The notes beneath the pieces are model-generated. The model did no database searches. It saw nothing but the letters and a program-made list of their open reading frames with translations, and was not told the DNA's origin. 64,000 nucleotides of DNA. Source: Haemaphysalis longicornis (lineage: Eukaryota > Arthropoda > Arachnida > Ixodida > Ixodidae). The stretch lies in the NCBI GenBank assembly GCA_013339765.2, contig CM023448.1, positions 281,353,717 to 281,417,716 on the forward strand, written 5' to 3'. Shown in pieces: positions 44,646 to 57,210 of the stretch (positions are counted from its first letter, which is position 1; each line of letters begins with the position of its first letter). The position numbers and the translations under genes were made by a program.

Positions 44646-47099
44646 CGGGTGACTTATACAATCCGAACCCCTAAAAAAAAAAAAAATCTTTGACCGACAA
44701 AACTGTGCAGCGAGGTAATTCTGCCGATCGCCCGCGCGTCTGGAGAGGTAGGAAGGCGCATGCGTCACTGCCGAATTGTCCTTGACGTCAGCACCATTTG
44801 TAAGCACTTGTCGAGCGGATTCCGCTGAAAGACTGCCCAGGGAAATTAAATAGGGAAGGCGAGGGGTGGAGGTCGATCAGCTCAGAGCACATTGATGGGG
44901 GCCGGTCACGCGAACAGCTCGGGAATCGAAATGCAGCTTCACCGCTAAGTCTCACCAGGACACTAACCCCGCGTCAATCCCCGGTCACCACTCCATGATT
45001 TGCGCGTTGAGGGGCTAATCTAAGTAACCGCAAATGCGTAACACTGTACAAAGGGTCAATATTAGCCTCTCAGCATAACGGGACTAGCGAAGTCCCCGTG
45101 CTTAATGGGTGAGCCTCCAAGGCGAAGGTGACAGAGTGGCATTCGCATATTACGTGCGCGGTAAACACGCGTGACCGCGGTGCCGTGCGTGAAGGCGACG
45201 CATTTGTGGATAGGGCTCAAAATTTTGTTCAGTTTTATGCACGACGAAGGGCCTGACACAAAATTACAGGAAAGTGGGCTCCCATGTAGCCATTACTTTC
45301 ATTGCAAGTTACCGGTAGCAGCAGATCTTACTCGGCGTGATCGTTCCAACACGAACGTATGCGTGGGTAAGAGAACTCTGATTAGATACTCGCATGCGGC
45401 TTCTCAGGACGTTGTTGCCGGGAGAGTTTTGAGGATGCAGTTGTTTGACGAGAATGGTGGCCTTCCAGTGTGCAAATGTGCCAAGATTTGGGCTAATTAA
45501 GCGATTGGCGTTCCGACCTCGTAAGGAGTTGTACTGGTATGTCCCGCGTTTTATTACCGCGGCCGCGGATTCTCTCAAGAAAAGGCAAAAACGTCCGTGT
45601 GTACGAGAATTAGGTACACGTCAAACAAATGTTCTAGATTGATCTGTGGCCTCTCACCGAGGCCCTCATCAGTCCAGCATCAGCGTGTTATAATCCACAA
45701 AATGCAATAAATTCAATGACAGAATGAGCTTAGTCTGGATGCGGCCCTTGTGTCGTCTGACCAAGGTAAATATTGCGCGACGCTTGATCACCCCGCATGA
45801 CATTTAGCTGTCGAGTTAACACAGAAACCCGGGTTAGTTGGCTGCCAGTGCCACGGGTACTAAGACGCTGTCTAGACTCAAATTTTACTTCAGGAAGAGC
45901 CACATCGTTTACAAGTCATCTGATGCCCCGAAACGACGCGGCGCATAGCGGTAACCTCGAAGCTGTTAAAAAAAAAAAAGAGTTAAGGGTACAAAAATTA
46001 ATGCCAGGATTTCCCAACCCTTTGGCACGTCAAAAGATTGCTTACGGCTTATGGAGAGGACCTGACGGCGTACGTCCGCGACCTTCACCAAGGAGAAATT
46101 TCGACAGCGTTGAAGGGAGGGCGTTGTCTTGCGGGGCGCACCCATCCCTCCAATCTGGCACCGCAGCCTCTGTTCTGCCCTGCAGCTCCCGTGCATTATT
46201 TATCGCCCAACTGGAGCCCATCCCAGCTCAAGATGAGGCAGGGAAGTAGCTAGAGAGATTTAAAAAAGAAAAAAACGGGAAAAAGATGTCACTGAAAAGA
46301 GTGACGTAGGTGCACACGCGTCCTCTGGGCATGTACACGTGGCAAATCGAATTAACTATTTTGCAGTTCAAGCGCGGCAACAACTACATAAAAAGCATCC
46401 GAGCAAGTAATCTATCGGCAGCATTACATTACTTTATTTTAGTTCTTAGTATTATTAGTGGTGACATCGTGCAATGCTTGCCTCGAAAAAGGTTTGATTT
46501 TTAATGATTCACAACTCAATCGAAAAGTAGAAAAAAAATGTCCGTACCCTCCTGGCAGCCTGTACGTATTAGTTCTGAATGTACGCACGGGGATCGCGAA
46601 GGAGCAACGACAGATGTTGCGCAAGACGAGGAAGGTATCTGAAAGTGGACTAGTTCCTCTAAAGGGGCCATCAAGACAAAAGACAACTTTGCTCAGTTCA
46701 GCAGAGCTAGCCCTTGTTAAATCACTCAGCCCCTTATTCCAGCCACGAAATACATTTTTTTAACAAAAAAAAAAACGCAAAAAACATGAATAACTTTCAC
46801 ATTGCTACGCTACAGTGGCCTAATATGGGCAAAAGTGACGCAGTAGATGTCAGCAGTAAAAACACAGCTGCCAGTATACGTTAACTGCACGTTAGCGTTC
46901 AAGTGATACGATCGAAGGAAACTAGATCGAGGCCGTACTACACTTGCCCGGTTATGTTTCTTGACGGTGGCCTCGCTCAACGGCCGCCAATTTTCGAAAC
47001 AAGATTATGCGACGTCATAGAGACGGTGCCGGACCAGTGGCTGTGGATTTGCCGCTGTTTCATCTGTTTTCCTTAATCCACAATGGCAGAGTATAGCGA

Positions 47100-47430
47100 T
47101 TGAGGCGACCTTGAAAAAGATCAAATCACTTCGCGTGCGGCGTGCAGTAACTTATTTAAAGTCAGCCTTACAACTTTTTCAGCATGGATTTCCCGTAGAC
47201 AGAACTTGCCAACGTTCCGTACGTCTCCCTCAGCAGCGAAATGAAAACCGCCTTAGCGTTCGCTTCCAGTGGGTCTCTTCACACGTATTAGTGCTAGGAA
47301 ACGAAGCCGTTGACAAGTTGTTCCGTGAAGTGACATCGTGTACTCGTTTTCTGAAAGTGGCTCCGGACGAACTGCGCATTTTAAAGAGCATCATATTTGT
47401 TCAAAATTTGCGATAACGTTCGTATCACTT
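47100..47430 (+). pseudogene. R1/I-group LINE RNase H fragment
   Basis: The ORF holds ALQLFQHGFPVD, LSVRFQWVSSHVLVLGNEAV and DKLFREVTS. This matches the RNase H end VRFQWVPSHVGIxGNExADxLAREA. It lacks the upstream RT and is truncated at both sides. Confidence 0.7.
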
Positions 47431-48299
47431 TTGTCAGGCAACCAAGCTTGTATTTTGTTTTCATGGTCTCTCGAACATAAATACTGGTAAAAATAAGTTC
47501 CTGCCCCCTTTCATCGAAGTTTTTTTCTTATTTGTTATCTTTCTAGCTTCACTGATCTGTAAAAATGTATGGTAACAATTTGTGCTATCACTGTGTCGTA
47601 AGCCATGCATATGGAGTACTGTACAGCTATCAGGTTGCATTAATTTCATCAGTTAAGATACAGTTTGAAGCGTGGGGAGAGAGCACCAGTATTTTTGGAG
47701 CCTAGACGCATCAAAAGGAGAGTTTGCGAAGTGTCTCTATGTGTGCGTCTGCGCCATTCTGCTTTTAACGTGACCTGAGAACGAGATCTCGAAGACACGC
47801 CACTGCTGTTCATCTCGTCAAACTTCGCTGCCCGTCGTGAGGAGCGTATGATGCTAGCTGTCCTCATGCCTATACCATTTATAATTGCAGGCCGACAGCT
47901 GCTCTCGTAAAAGGTGTCGTCAAAATTATTTATACTCCACTCTTTATTTACCGAGCTTCCGCGTACTGCGTCCAGTATTGCGGAACCAAATTGCGCAGAT
48001 AACAGCAATTTGCGCAGACACTAGCACTCGCAAACTTACTTTCCGCACCCATATCGCTCGTTTACGGCGCGCTGTATTAAGGGAATTAAGAATAACTGGT
48101 AAGACCATTGTGGTTAGTTTTTTACATCCGCAAAGTTCGCCCTTCAATTTTTACACAAATTGGGATAATTTTGCAGCGATTATTTATTCGGGCGCAGAAT
48201 TCAGGATTACCTCGATTCACAACATGTTAACCCCTTCTTTGGATGCAACAAGTTTAATTTGTCACCGACCCACCGATTGCCTCAAAGCTTTCGTTTCTG

Positions 48300-49520
48300 T
48301 TGGAGTACAATGTATTTCATGATTGACAATCCAGCGCGCGAAAACACGGCACAAAAAAGAACGAGAGTTAGACAGGACAGCGCTGCACTCACAACTGATT
48401 TATTTTGAAGAAAACATTGGTCATATATACAGATCAGTCTCCCACGTGGCGGTAAATTATTGCACCCGATAACCACAAACAAAAAAACGCAATCATTAAT
48501 CGGTTTGCACATGTGTAGTCTTTGGTTTACTTGGTCATGCAAAGGTGTCACTCAGATACGCGTATTCCCGGTCATGCAGCACTATTGAGGGCATACTTAT
48601 ACAACGGTCAGCAGCTCGTCTGATTTGAAAGGCCTCGATAATTTCCCGTGTTGTTTTATCTTTGTGTCTCGACAACACAGTGGTTTCATTAAAAAGCTGG
48701 CTCACAATCTTGTTTGCAGCAGTGTTTTGCCAGGTGGCTGTGTGGGATTCGTTTTAAATGAACGCTGGTGCTCAGACAACCTGGTGTTCAGACACCTCCC
48801 GGTTTGTCCCACATATATATGTCCACACCGAAGTGGTAACACATACACGACACCCATTGCACATTTCACAAATGGGTGTGAATGATTTATCGGGAACACT
48901 TTTTTTGTATTCCGGGAAGCTAATCTTCGGTCAACCCTACCGCACAATTTTCCTAATTTATTTGGAGCCGAGAATACCACGTCGACAGCGTATCTTTTTG
49001 CCACGTTTTTTTAAGTTATGATGAGAGCCGGTGCTTATACGGTACACAACGGGGTATCTTTTTCTTTGCCTTGGTGGCTGCGTCACAGAACCTGCCGTAT
49101 CTTTCCTTTTATCCATTTTGACTAACTTCTGCACGACCATGAGGAGAACATTGTGAGGGTAGCCAGCCGTCCTGCATTCTACTTATCTGGTTCGAGAAGC
49201 TGTCATTCAGCTGATGGTCACATGACTTGAACTGCAGTAATAAGAAAATGTATCCAGTTTTTCATAGCTCGAATGACGATTTGCAGTTTAGCACTGTTTT
49301 TGAGATGCGCAAAACGTAACACCAACATCAGTCCTTTGGATTGAAAATTAACTTCTACAATCAAAACTCCAGTATTGCTGCGTGTTGTGCGCAGCTCAAA
49401 TGTGAACTGCAATCGCTGAACTTCAGTTCGCCACGAATTGAAGAGGCAATTTGGCGCGTGAAGCCAGAAATCGAACATTTTTGGAAAAACGCTTTTTTTT
49501 TTCTTCGAAAGCGCTCCGGA
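48300..49520 (-). pseudogene. Penelope-like element with GIY-YIG domain
   Basis: Minus strand order: VQRLQFTFEL (RT palm end), SSCDHQLNDSFSNQ-like segment, KRYPVV..HNLKK, VDVVFSAPNKLGKLCG, then GVVYVLPLRCGHIYVGQTGR followed by CLNTRLSEHQRS (GIY-YIG with the R-x3-H helix). It ends REIIEAFQIRRAADRCISMP and YAYLSDTFA near 48.54 kb. The 3' UTR runs to about 48.30 kb with AATAAATCAGTTGTGAGTGC. At least three frame changes are present, but the GIY-YIG exon itself (49004-48702) is open. Confidence 0.83.
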
Positions 49521-50908
49521 ACCAGTATCAGCAGCACCAAAGTAGCGAGTTGGCTAGTCGGTGGAACGCATCTCAGAAAACAAAGCAGCACAGATACAAA
49601 ACAGCAGAACAAGCGCAAAGTATGAGTAGTGGGCAAATGGGATAGTGCGGGACCGGTCTACTTTACTGCACGTGCAATCTTTTTCTTTAATGCGTTTTTT
49701 TTCCAAGGCGAAATGCACAGTGCGTGCAAGAGAGGAGGTACAGCTTCTTGCAAAAAGAAAATGTGCGTACCATACGCTTGCAGTTTTTTCTGCTATATCT
49801 ATCCTTATTTGGTTCCATTAAAAAACGGGAGGTTGTCCGCTCTACGCGTCCTGAAAAACTGACTTTTACACCAAGCATCACGACCCGTGCCTTCGCAGAC
49901 GCGTGATGACATGTTTGGATATGTGAAAGGTCGGACAAGAGGTAGGGATGTCTAAGGAATAATCTACCATTCGAGCTTTTGCTTATTAGATGATTTAAGG
50001 CAGCCAAAAAGAGCAGAAAAAACATTTATGAACTCCACGCATAATAATTTAAAACCACCTGATGCTCCTTTTCGTTTTTGTTTTCCCGTGGAAACAAACA
50101 CACTTCTCGAAAATATTGGCGCGTTTTATTCCCCGAAGCTATTCCTGTGCTATTGATATATAAGGCACCCCGAATATTGCAGGCCGTCGAAGTAATTTAT
50201 ACCCCCGACTTTCACCCTCCCTCTACTTTCTTTTTCTGAAATGACGCACGGAGGCGGAAGAAAAAGGAAGGAACGGAAGGAAGAAGCAAATAGAAACAAA
50301 GAATTAAAGTAAAGTAAAGGCAGGAATGTCAGGCTGTGGCCTAGTTTGCTATCCTAAACGTGGGGAAGGGGAACAATAGGAAAAAAAGATGAAAACAGTA
50401 AAAGAAGGTGAAGGTAAGGACAGAGCGTAATTTCTGTGTTGGCTCAATGAGCCCCTATTTCCTATTTTGATTCAATATATGCAGTTAACTTCTGTAAAGA
50501 CGAACTTGAAGGGACCATGATAATTTGTTCGTCTTATTAGAAGTTCGTCTTATCAGAAGCCCTGCCAAAAAAAAAAAAAAAAAAGAATCGGCAACACGCC
50601 GAGGTGCATGCAAATATCTTGCTTCAAAACGGTGAATGAAGTAGACTTGCAATGGAGGAAAAAGACAAACAATCATTTATTTGAGTGCGCAACTTGATAG
50701 AAGACTGTCCTCAAGTGCTCTTGCCCGGTTTTATCCAGTCCAAGCGGCGACGGAGAGCGTGCAAGTTCTATCTCAAGCGACAACGCAGCAGAGACAGGGA
50801 GGGAACTCGTCTCTTTCTCGGCGGTGACGCGGTAGGACTCACGATGCGAACCGACGCGAACTCACGAGCTTCCGCTGAGAAACGGCATTGATCAGGAGAG
50901 CTGCTACG

Positions 50909-51121
50909 ACGTACCTAGTGGCTAAGGCGTTGTGCTGCTGAGCACGAGGTGGCGGGTTCGATTCCCGGCCGCGGCGGCCGCTTTTCTGATGAGGCGAAAA
51001 GCAAAAACGCCCGTGTGTAGGAGATTTCGGCGCACGTTAAAGATCCCCAGGTGGTCAAAATTAATCCGGAGCCCTCCACTACGGTGCGCCTCATCACCTG
51101 CGTTGCGTCGGTGCGTTAAAC
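50909..51121 (+). repeat. CGCGG-type SINE, 5' portion
   Basis: Head TAGTGGCTAAGGCGTTGTGC and B box GGTTCGATTCCCGG, then the standard body to GCGTTAAAC. It continues after the inserted transposon at 52167-52200. GAGCTGCTAC at 50898-50907 and 52201-52210 is the SINE's own target duplication. Confidence 0.92.
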
Positions 51122-52166
51122 CAACGCCGCCTGTATAAACATTGCCTAACGCGCCGCCCGCTTTTCGATGGGAGCGGTAGGGACGCCTAGTTCAGGCACT
51201 CATCCGTTATACTTATATGGCGCGCCGGCGGACGTTCCGCCTTACGTCACTGCTCGCGAGTAACGAACGGTAACGAACGCTGCACCCACTTCTACGACGT
51301 ATGTCTGTCAGCTTGCCTTTTAGAGTTTCAAGAGCCGTTACGTTCAAATCTTAGCCGCGACGGGGCGCTAGTTCGGGGCGCACTGGGAATCTTGTTCAGC
51401 GTGTCGCTCGCTTCATACCTTCTGCATTTTTCGAAAGATGACTGACGGAGGCGGAAGTAAAATAGTGTAAGAACATCTATCAGATAGACAAATAGCAAAC
51501 AAAAACTATATTTTCGGATGGTACAGCCATTATTTTCCTGATATTTTTCTATCTGGAGGATTTAGCGAAGAAAAAATTGCATGCACATCTTTTGTTCAAG
51601 CGCTAGCTTCTACCATTACTTTCTAAAAAAAAAAATCACGTGCTTGTAAATTTCAGGAGATTACAAAAGACAAAAGGATAAGCAGCTGAGGGTCCAGCGA
51701 CGCTGTCTGGTCGCTTCTACAGTACAGTTCTCAATTTTAAAACTGCGTACCGGTGCGGAGTGCGAACAGCGTGGACAAAACAAGGCCGAAGTGTGGAAGT
51801 GACAGAGGGGGATGCCCCACTCTGAAAATTTCGCGGCACGTGATCCTAGTAGGTAAGCGCGCAAAGCCGGCATCAGCCTGCGGCAGTACAAGTGGTTTTG
51901 CGTCCGCCGTGACAAAGGCGGTTTTATCAGCGACAGACCAAGACAGACACGCATGATGCGAACAAGAAGGCGTAGGAACGTGCCTGGGGAACGCTATAGA
52001 CAACTGCCAACTATTTTGCATAGTTTCCGAAAAGCGGCGCTGGCTGCGAACATGAAAGCACGTAGGAAGGCTACGGAGCGGGAAAGGGTAGGGGAGAGCA
52101 ACAGGAGAGTGGCTGTATGGCCATTTTTCGCTCACGCGTTAGGAAATGATTATACAGGCGGCGTTG
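51122..52166. mobile_element. 1,045-bp TIR transposon inserted in a SINE
   Basis: Ends CAACGCCGCCTGTATAA match perfectly in inverted orientation, and the similarity extends to about 32 bp (CCTAACGCG). The target GTTAAAC is duplicated at 51115-51121 and 52167-52173. The host SINE reads straight through when the insert is left out. No ORF resembles a transposase. The 7-bp duplication does not point clearly to one superfamily. Confidence 0.9.
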
Positions 52167-52200
52167 GTTAAACCCTACAATCAAATCATCTAATCAATCA
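52167..52200 (+). repeat. CGCGG-type SINE, 3' tail
   Basis: GTTAAACCCTACAATCAAAT and an AATC-type tail complete the SINE that starts at 50909. Confidence 0.9.
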
Positions 52201-52382
52201 GAGCTGCTACATTCGCGAACAGGAAGTTTCCGTCGTCGCTTTTTACGGCAAAGGGAGTATACCTCTCACCAGACAACGAATTTCCGTATCCGCGTCAGAA
52301 GAAAACTGCCAGGCTAGTGTAATGGAAACACAAAGAAACATCCCAGGCTACTACTGGCTACTGGCTACACCCAGGCTACACA

Positions 52383-52470
52383 AACTAGTGGAACCACCCG
52401 TGATCGAACCTGGGCCCGAAGAGAAGCGGAGTGAGAGCCCGTCATCTTGCCGACTAAGCTATGCGCCCAC
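52383..52470 (-). repeat. tRNA-like SINE head (fourth type)
   Basis: Minus strand GGGCGCATAGCTTAGTCGGC then CCAGGTTCGATCACGGG resembles A and B boxes with a long variable part. Confidence 0.4.
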
Positions 52471-53192
52471 ACATGGAGACGGGGAGACATACTGTGGTTT
52501 GGATTCAGCGTCTGGGGAGGGGAGGGCGCTTTTTGGAGGCGACACACGAAACAAGATTGGGGGGGAGACAGTGAAAAACATGATGCCATAGCCACACCTG
52601 CCCCCCTCCTCTTCACCCTTCAAAAGACGCTCCTCTCAGTTTTCGAAAGAAAATCGGCAGAAATGCCGATGCTGCTGCGCTCGAGACGCCGCACACGCGA
52701 ATACCAGGTAATGGCTGGCAGAGTCTCTGGTTTCGCTCTTTGTAGAGCCACTTGTGTGAATTCAAGTGACGCTGCATGGGTAATCGTTGTGGGTGTCGTT
52801 TACATTTTCGCAGTACAACCACCCTCACAGCGTTGATTACAGCCATTTTTTACTTTTTTTTATCCTCCTAGTTTTGCTCATCACTTCTCCAGAGCAGAGC
52901 GGCCACAAAACTCGCCCTCACTGTTTTTTTTTTTTTTTCATTGCTTTGCCGCAGGTTCCGCGGGTTGAAGGGTGGGAGAAGTGGCAGCTTTATCCGCGTG
53001 GCTTCCTCCCTCCCTCCGTGGTGCCATTTCGTTTCGCCCTGTGGTTTCCTGTTACTTTTCTTTCCCTCGGGTCACGTGAATCCCCCCCCCCCCCCCCCCC
53101 CCGCCTCCCGCCAAGACTGCCATGTACGCTACCCATAATCGCCAGCAGTGGTGGTCACCCCGAAAGTTGCTCGTCTTAACCGAGTTCGTCTT

Positions 53193-53370
53193 GATTTGAT
53201 TAATTGTATAGGGTTTAACGCGCCGACGCAACGCAGGCGATGAGGCTCGCCGTAGTGGAGGGCTCCGGATTAATTTTTACCACCTGGGCATCTTTAACGT
53301 GCGCCGAAATCTCGCACACACGGGCGTTTTCGCTTTTCGCCTCCATCAGAAAAGCCGCCGCCGCGGGTAG
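53193..53370 (-). repeat. CGCGG-type SINE, 5' truncated
   Basis: Body and GATTAATTG tail present, tRNA head missing. CGAGTTCGTCTT at 53181-53192 and 53371-53382 is the target duplication. Confidence 0.88.
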
Positions 53371-53391
53371 CGAGTTCGTCTTAACGGGAGT

Positions 53392-53394
<3 letters not shown>

Positions 53395-53465
<71 letters not shown>
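53395..53465. repeat. (AT)n microsatellite
   Basis: About 70 bp of AT/TA immediately after the SINE's flank. Confidence 0.97.
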
Positions 53466-53471
<6 letters not shown>

Positions 53472-53599
53472 GAAAGAAATGCCGGCAGTCTACAACGCCA
53501 AAGAAGGCATAGGGGAAGTTAGACGGTTTATTACCGTTAGTGACCTTACATTATTTTTTTTATTTTTTTAATATTAATTACGTGGGAAAGAAAGAAAGA

Positions 53600-53668
53600 A
53601 AAACACGCGCCCAGAGTGGGGACCGAACCCACGCCTTTCGATTAGATCCCGAATGCCTTACCAATTTA
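53600..53668 (-). repeat. tRNA-like SINE head (fifth type)
   Basis: Minus strand TTGGTAAGGCATTCGGGATC and GTGGGTTCGGTCCCCACTCT resemble A and B boxes, followed by TTTCTTTCTTTC. Confidence 0.45.
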
Positions 53669-54532
53669 TATATATATATATATCGATGTCTAATGCTAAC
53701 TGGACCTATGAAATTATCTCCCAGTACAACTTTATAGTTATTTACCCACGCTTAAGCATTTAATTTTTATTTGTTTTTGTGGCTGAACCGTCTCCCAGAA
53801 GATTATAGATTTTCCACAGGTATACGTATGCGGAGAAGTAGCAGATGCAGTACCGTAAGGACAGATTTAGTGTCGCGACATGTACGTATACAAATAACAA
53901 TTTGTTGGGCTGGGCTTTGCTCAAATTATGTACAGTTATGCGGAACGGAACTGCTGTGAATGCGAATAATGGCTGCCTTTTATGTAGTATGTACATAACA
54001 GGCAGCCATTTTTCGCATTTGTAAAGCTGAGGAACACAGTGATGTGAAGGCGGATTGCTGCAGGCAGTGCTCCCCACTGGGCTTGTTCGGACAAGAGATG
54101 GGAAGGCTGAATCGTAAGAAAGATTACTTACAGGAAATTTCGCGCGCACGGGGGGTCAGCAACGAAAACCAATGGTAAGACTAAATGTTGTTGACCACCA
54201 GCTTACAGAGGAGATAAGTCATGCTACATAAAATTTCCGCTTACCGTTAACCTGCATGCGTTGCCGTTTGCATACGTAGAGTGAGAATTACGCCTTAAAA
54301 AGAAGGAACAACGCGGGCCGAGGTGAGGTGCGTAAGTCGACTACACCGAGGCTTGCGTGGGCACCGTCAACACGCTCCCTCAGTAAGACGCTAAGAGGCC
54401 TACAACGAAGTACCCGGCCAAATAATGCAAATCAAATTTCAGAGAGCGAATCATGGCCGTTCTTACAGAAAAGGGCGGCAGTGCGGGTAGCCTCGAAAGG
54501 CGAGCCTGGGAGAGAGAGAATAAACTTTTTTT

Positions 54533-54758
54533 ACCCGCCGCGGTGGCTCAGTGGCTAAGGCGTTGCGCTGCTGAGCACGAGGTCGCGGGTTCGATTCCCG
54601 GCCGCGGCGGTCGCTTTTCTGATGGAGGCGAAAAGCAAAAATGCCCGTGTGTACGAGATTTCGGCGCACGTTAAAGATCCCCAGGTGGTCAAAATTAATC
54701 CGGAGCCCTCCACTACGGCGCGCCTCATCGCCTGCGTTGCGTCGGCGCGTTAAACCAT

Positions 54759-54792
<34 letters not shown>
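54533..54792 (+). repeat. CGCGG-type SINE, full length, young
   Basis: Near-consensus copy from CCGCCGCGGTGGCTCAGTGG through TTAAACCATAC and eight AATC units. GAGAATAAACTTT at 54516-54528 and 54793-54805 is the target duplication. The insertion is in a LINE 3' tail. Confidence 0.95.
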
Positions 54793-54793
<1 letters not shown>

Positions 54794-55230
54794 AGAATAA
54801 ACTTTATTTAATGGGAGGAGTCAAGCGGGCAGTTTCCTCAGTTCAGGACCCCGTTGGAGCGTCCAGCCGCCTCAGCCCAATGGATCAGCCGAAGCTGCTC
54901 TTCGAGGCTAGAGCTGGCCAGCACTTCCTCCAACAGCTCAATCGAGGGATCAGATATCGGGGAAAGTGAGGGGTTAAGCTGGCACACCCACACCATGTGA
55001 TACAGGGTGCAGGGCGCGTTGCAGAATTGGCACTGTGAGTAGTATATTGTGGCCCAGAATAGTGGAGTTTGGTCGGGTGGGGGAACGTGTTGGTTCGGAG
55101 GAGACGCCAGGAGCGCTCCTCTGCCTTGCCGAGGGAGGGGTGGCCAGCGGGTAGCATAAGCCTGGTGAGCCTGTAGAATTGGGTCACCTCCTGGTATGAA
55201 GTTACGGGGATCGCTGTCTCTAGCCACCTT
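54793..55230 (-). pseudogene. I-group LINE 3' end
   Basis: Minus strand: IPVTSYQEVTQFYRLTRLML, RTNTFPHPTKLHYSG, CQFCNAPCTLYHMVWVCQLN (CxxC...H...C knuckle), and SLEEQLRLIHWAEAAGRS, ending AATAAAGTTTATTCTCTCTC. Same family as 40.98-41.64 kb. It sits in the presumed intron just before the 55.26-kb exon. Confidence 0.8.
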
Positions 55231-55262
55231 TCTCGCGGCGCTCGGCTGGGAAGCCCCCTCAG

Positions 55263-56146
55263 CAGAGCGCGTTTACTCGGGCCCAGGGCAGCCTGCTGAA
55301 GGAGGAGCCGATGGCGGCGTGAGGCATGGAGCTCCCCGCGGCGGCCTCGTCGCCGCTCGGCCGCGCCGGTGCCGGCGGCTGCTGCGCTCGCTGGAGAGGC
55401 GGCCGGTGGTCGGGGGGCTGGGGGTGCCATCCGCCGAGGCGCTTGCCCCTGACGAGTCCGAGGACCGGCGCAGCTCTCCGCAGATCGCGGCCAGCGGCTT
55501 CTGCTTCTTGGCCGCCGTGTGCTGCTCGGCGGGCGGCTTCTGGGCCTCGGCGGCCGCCACGCGCCTCCTGGGCGTCGTCTTCCTGGTGGTGGGCGCCGCG
55601 GCCGTACTGGCCGCCATCCTGTTCGTGCCGGCGGGCCGCGATGGCAAACTGCCCGTGCACCGACGCGCCCTGCCGCTGCTGCTGGCGCTGGTGCTGTGGG
55701 CGGTGGCCGGGTGGATCATCTTCCTGGTGGCCCAGAGCAACGTGCATGGCAAGGGTGTGCTGGCCGCCGTGGCCGCCTTCCTGCTGCTCTTCTCGTTCGT
55801 GCTGCTGCGCGTCGTGTGCCGCCGCTGCAGGCACGGCCGCCGGCAGCTCAAGGACTCCGCCGAGGACGCGGTGCAGCTCGAGGACTTTCACCACGTGAAC
55901 ACGCAGGTGCGAGACACGCTGCGCTTCGGCCAGCTGCGCGCCGACCAGGCCTTCGGGCCCGTCGCCGAGACCAGGCCCGTGGTGCCCACAGCGCCGCCGG
56001 AGACGCCGCCCCAGGCGTCGGCCAGTTTCTCTACGTTCGTGCGCGAGCCGCCCACGGCGCCCGCGGAGCCGCCGCCCTACGACGGCTTCCCGCCCGACGG
56101 CACCCGCTGCCGGACACCGCCGCCGCCGTACTCCACGCTCGTCTAG
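55263..56146 (+). CDS. Four-pass membrane protein with PPxY motifs, last exon
   Basis: Counting in the open frame from 55196, hydrophobic segments fall at residues 99-121, 124-144, 158-179 and 187-208, so both ends are predicted cytosolic. A basic CRRCRHGRR stretch follows the fourth. The tail carries EPPPYDGF (292-298) and TPPPPYSTLV at the end: two PPxY motifs, which bind WW domains of NEDD4-type ubiquitin ligases, and an STLV end that fits a class I PDZ ligand. CCCCTCAG before 55263 is a good acceptor; the ATG at 55196 lies in LINE sequence and is rejected. ATGGAGCTCCCCGCG at 55326 is in another frame, so a frameshift near 55.36 kb is possible. Topology and PPxY recall LAPTM or NDFIP adaptors, but I do not recognise the family. 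Confidence 0.65.
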
Positions 56147-56933
56147 GGCGCCTTGCTCACACTGCAAACTGCGCGGCGGAGGCGCCTGCCGCGGGCAGAT
56201 AGACTGTTGCAGCGAGCCTTGCTCGCTAGCACCGAGAGACCGCAACACTGGAGAGAGCAGATACGGACGCTGGACAACTGTGCGCATTTCCTCAGTCGAG
56301 AGGCTCTACGCTGTGGCACTGCAGCCGGTGCGCGACTGGTCTAAGGTGAACCGCGTAAAATCATAGGGTTGAAGTTCTCACATCCGCGCGCGAAATTTGG
56401 CAAAACGACAATTCTTCTGCAGGAGAGGACAAGTGGCGTACAATTATTTAGCCGTGAGGATATTTGTTTTTGATGACACGCAAAAAGAAAAAAGAAAACG
56501 AGTCAATCCATTTTGTTGCTTTGCACGAAGGCTGTTACATATGCAGCATTTTAAATGCCGAAATCAGACTGTGTCGAGTACTGAATTTAGTGTAGGAATC
56601 GCGTATTGCAATACCTTGGTGTCAGCGAGACAATAGGTCTTTCGTGGAAACAAAGCTACGAATTACCCACGGACGTGTGTTACACCGCAGACGATACAAC
56701 TACTAAAACAAGGGAGGAAAACTAATAACTGTAAAGAAATGCTCAGTAGCCTGCAGATCATTTCATTTTTAGTCACACTTCGCGCCAGTCATGCTTCCTG
56801 TTCTCGCGCTTCTTTGTGAGCGTATGCGTGCGTGCGTGTGCGTGCTTATAGGCTGCATGTCGGAGGAGAGGAGCGAGTGTGTGTGTTGTGTGTGTGTGTG
56901 TGTGTGCGTGTGTGTGTGTGTGTGTGTGTGCGC

Positions 56934-56976
<43 letters not shown>

Positions 56977-56984
56977 GTGTGTGT

Positions 56985-57025
<41 letters not shown>

Positions 57026-57210
57026 GAGCGTGCGTGCGCGCGATTAGCTGCATGCCCTGTGTGGGATCCAGGCCTTTCTCCAAACAGCACCTTTCAAAGG
57101 GCTCACGAAAACAAATCACGAGGTTGTCTGGGTCGATAGATTAAATTGTGAGAAAGGCAAATGCCCGAAGGTTGTAACGGCAAAAAATAAATAGAAAACA
57201 TTACTTTGGC
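56147..57210 (+). other. Probable 3' UTR of the PPxY protein gene
   Basis: GC content falls steadily after the stop. The first clear AATAAA on the plus strand is at about 57185. The stretch includes a (TG)n microsatellite. Extent is inferred. Confidence 0.3.
56879..57021 (+). repeat. (TG)n microsatellite
   Basis: About 140 bp of TG with a few C and GG interruptions. Confidence 0.97.

Noticed and set aside
54536..54620. tRNA gene
   Set aside because: A and B boxes are present, but the cloverleaf is incomplete and the unit is the head of a SINE with body, AATC tail and target duplication.
55196..55262. ATG at 55196 as start of the membrane protein
   Set aside because: This part overlaps recognisable minus-strand LINE coding sequence and ends at a CCCCTCAG acceptor, so it is intronic.
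55259..56287. 342-codon minus-strand ORF opposite the membrane-protein exon
   Set aside because: It is the antisense shadow of a GC3-rich exon: His/Arg/Gln/Gly-rich, with no hydrophobic or domain pattern, whereas the plus frame gives four clean membrane segments and PPxY motifs.
56773..57139. Long Cys/Val and His/Thr repeat ORFs
   Set aside because: Translations of the TG microsatellite.
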